Assembly (NCBI GenBank): GCA_039566865.1
Contig: CM076943.1
Coordinates: 39,378,663 to 39,442,662 of the forward strand
Direction: 5' to 3'
DNA: 64,000 nucleotides
Source: Aurelia coerulea
Taxonomy: Eukaryota; Cnidaria; Scyphozoa; Semaeostomeae; Ulmaridae
The stretch's first letter is position 1; each line of letters opens with the position of its first letter. Shown in pieces: positions 63,342-64,000 of the stretch. Under the pieces are notes generated by a model. That model worked only from the letters and a program-made list of their open reading frames with translations. It searched no databases and was not told the origin of the DNA. A program made the translations under genes and the position numbers.

Positions 63342-63444
63342 GTATGATTTCTGTCCACTTTTTTAGCAATTTCAAATTCTTGCACTCAGAACATCATGTT
63401 GTCTACAAGGTGCAGCTTTCTTTGACAGTTTAAAATCTGCATTA

Positions 63445-63856
63445 CCGTACGTCTTCAAATAAGCCCGCACCTTCGAATGAGCCCCCCCCCCCTCGAATAA
63501 GCCCCACCCAATAATAGTTTTGCAATATAAGCCCCCACCCTCGAATAACCCTCCACAAGGGGTTAATCGATTGTTATTTTGGTGAATACTTGTGGTTCTC
63601 TTTTTGACTGATTTTCTTCGTCTTTTTTTTTCAACGTACTCGGGCATGAATATTGCCTAGACAACTGTTTTAACTAGATCTCCTGTTTTTAACATACTGA
63701 CCAGCCTCAAGTAAAAGAGAAAATTTATCCTTGTATATTTTTTTTTGGCTGCTCCTAAATAAGCCTCCCCTCTAATAAGCCCTCCTTGAATAGGCCCCCA
63801 CCCCACAATTTTTTTTGCGAAATAAGCCCCCGGGGGCTTATTCGAGAACTGCCTGC
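63445..63856. mobile_element. foldback element with CAAATAAGCC ends
   Basis: CCGTACGTCTTCAAATAAGCC is mirrored by GGCTTATTCGAGAACTGCC, with TA outside. The arms are full of AATAAGCCCC motifs, like the element at 38509-38919. Confidence 0.65.
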
Positions 63857-64000
63857 TAAAGATAAGATGTTGGGTGAATATGGAAGTGTCTCTCGGACGC
63901 ACTAAAGTTTTATTCACGCAAGTGTAAAAACGGGTTAGAAACGGTTTGCTTAGAAATTTGCGTTAGAAATGTTTGTCAATTGATCTGTTACACGTCGTAC

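Noticed and set aside
61824..62163. Open frames giving poly-Leu, poly-Phe or poly-Lys
   Set aside because: They are translations of the CTT microsatellite.

Overview
The window is eukaryotic and looks like an invertebrate animal genome. Exons are short, have GT..AG borders and lie in repeat-filled introns. There are tRNA-derived SINEs, LINE remnants, a Penelope-like retroelement with a GIY-YIG domain, and very many terminal-inverted-repeat elements with TA target duplications. The repeat mix and AT-rich introns suggest a cnidarian, probably an anthozoan. That placement is an inference, because no marker here fixes the species.

One large gene on the + strand runs through the whole window. I could chain 25 coding exons from 2435 to 63341. 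Their phases all agree and they give 1219 codons with no stop. Both ends of the gene lie outside the window or were not found. The product is a VWA3B-like protein: the C-terminal part of a von Willebrand factor A domain, a linker, a basic/serine-rich segment, a first Tudor-like (DUF4537-type) region, a long exon coding an Arg/Ser-rich tract plus a Gln/Glu-rich coiled coil, then at least two further Tudor-like repeats running out of the window.

The intron between exons 11 and 12 holds an intronless antisense gene for a small secreted protein with two thyroglobulin type-1-like cysteine domains. A tRNA-Lys (UUU) sits in the intron between the two smallest exons.

The rest is mobile DNA. At 41.5-46.2 kb two Penelope-like copies lie head to head, nearly identical, inside a possible 13-bp target duplication. 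At 52.3-54.6 kb a foldback element has arms of about 750 bp around an unrecognised ORF. Families of foldback elements with related TACCGGGTG-type ends recur throughout. Several are nested in one another and several press against splice sites. Other items are two SINE families, remnants of at least two LINE families, a three-unit 210-235 bp tandem repeat, and long CTT and GAAGGC microsatellites. No CRISPR array, operon or prokaryotic feature is present.
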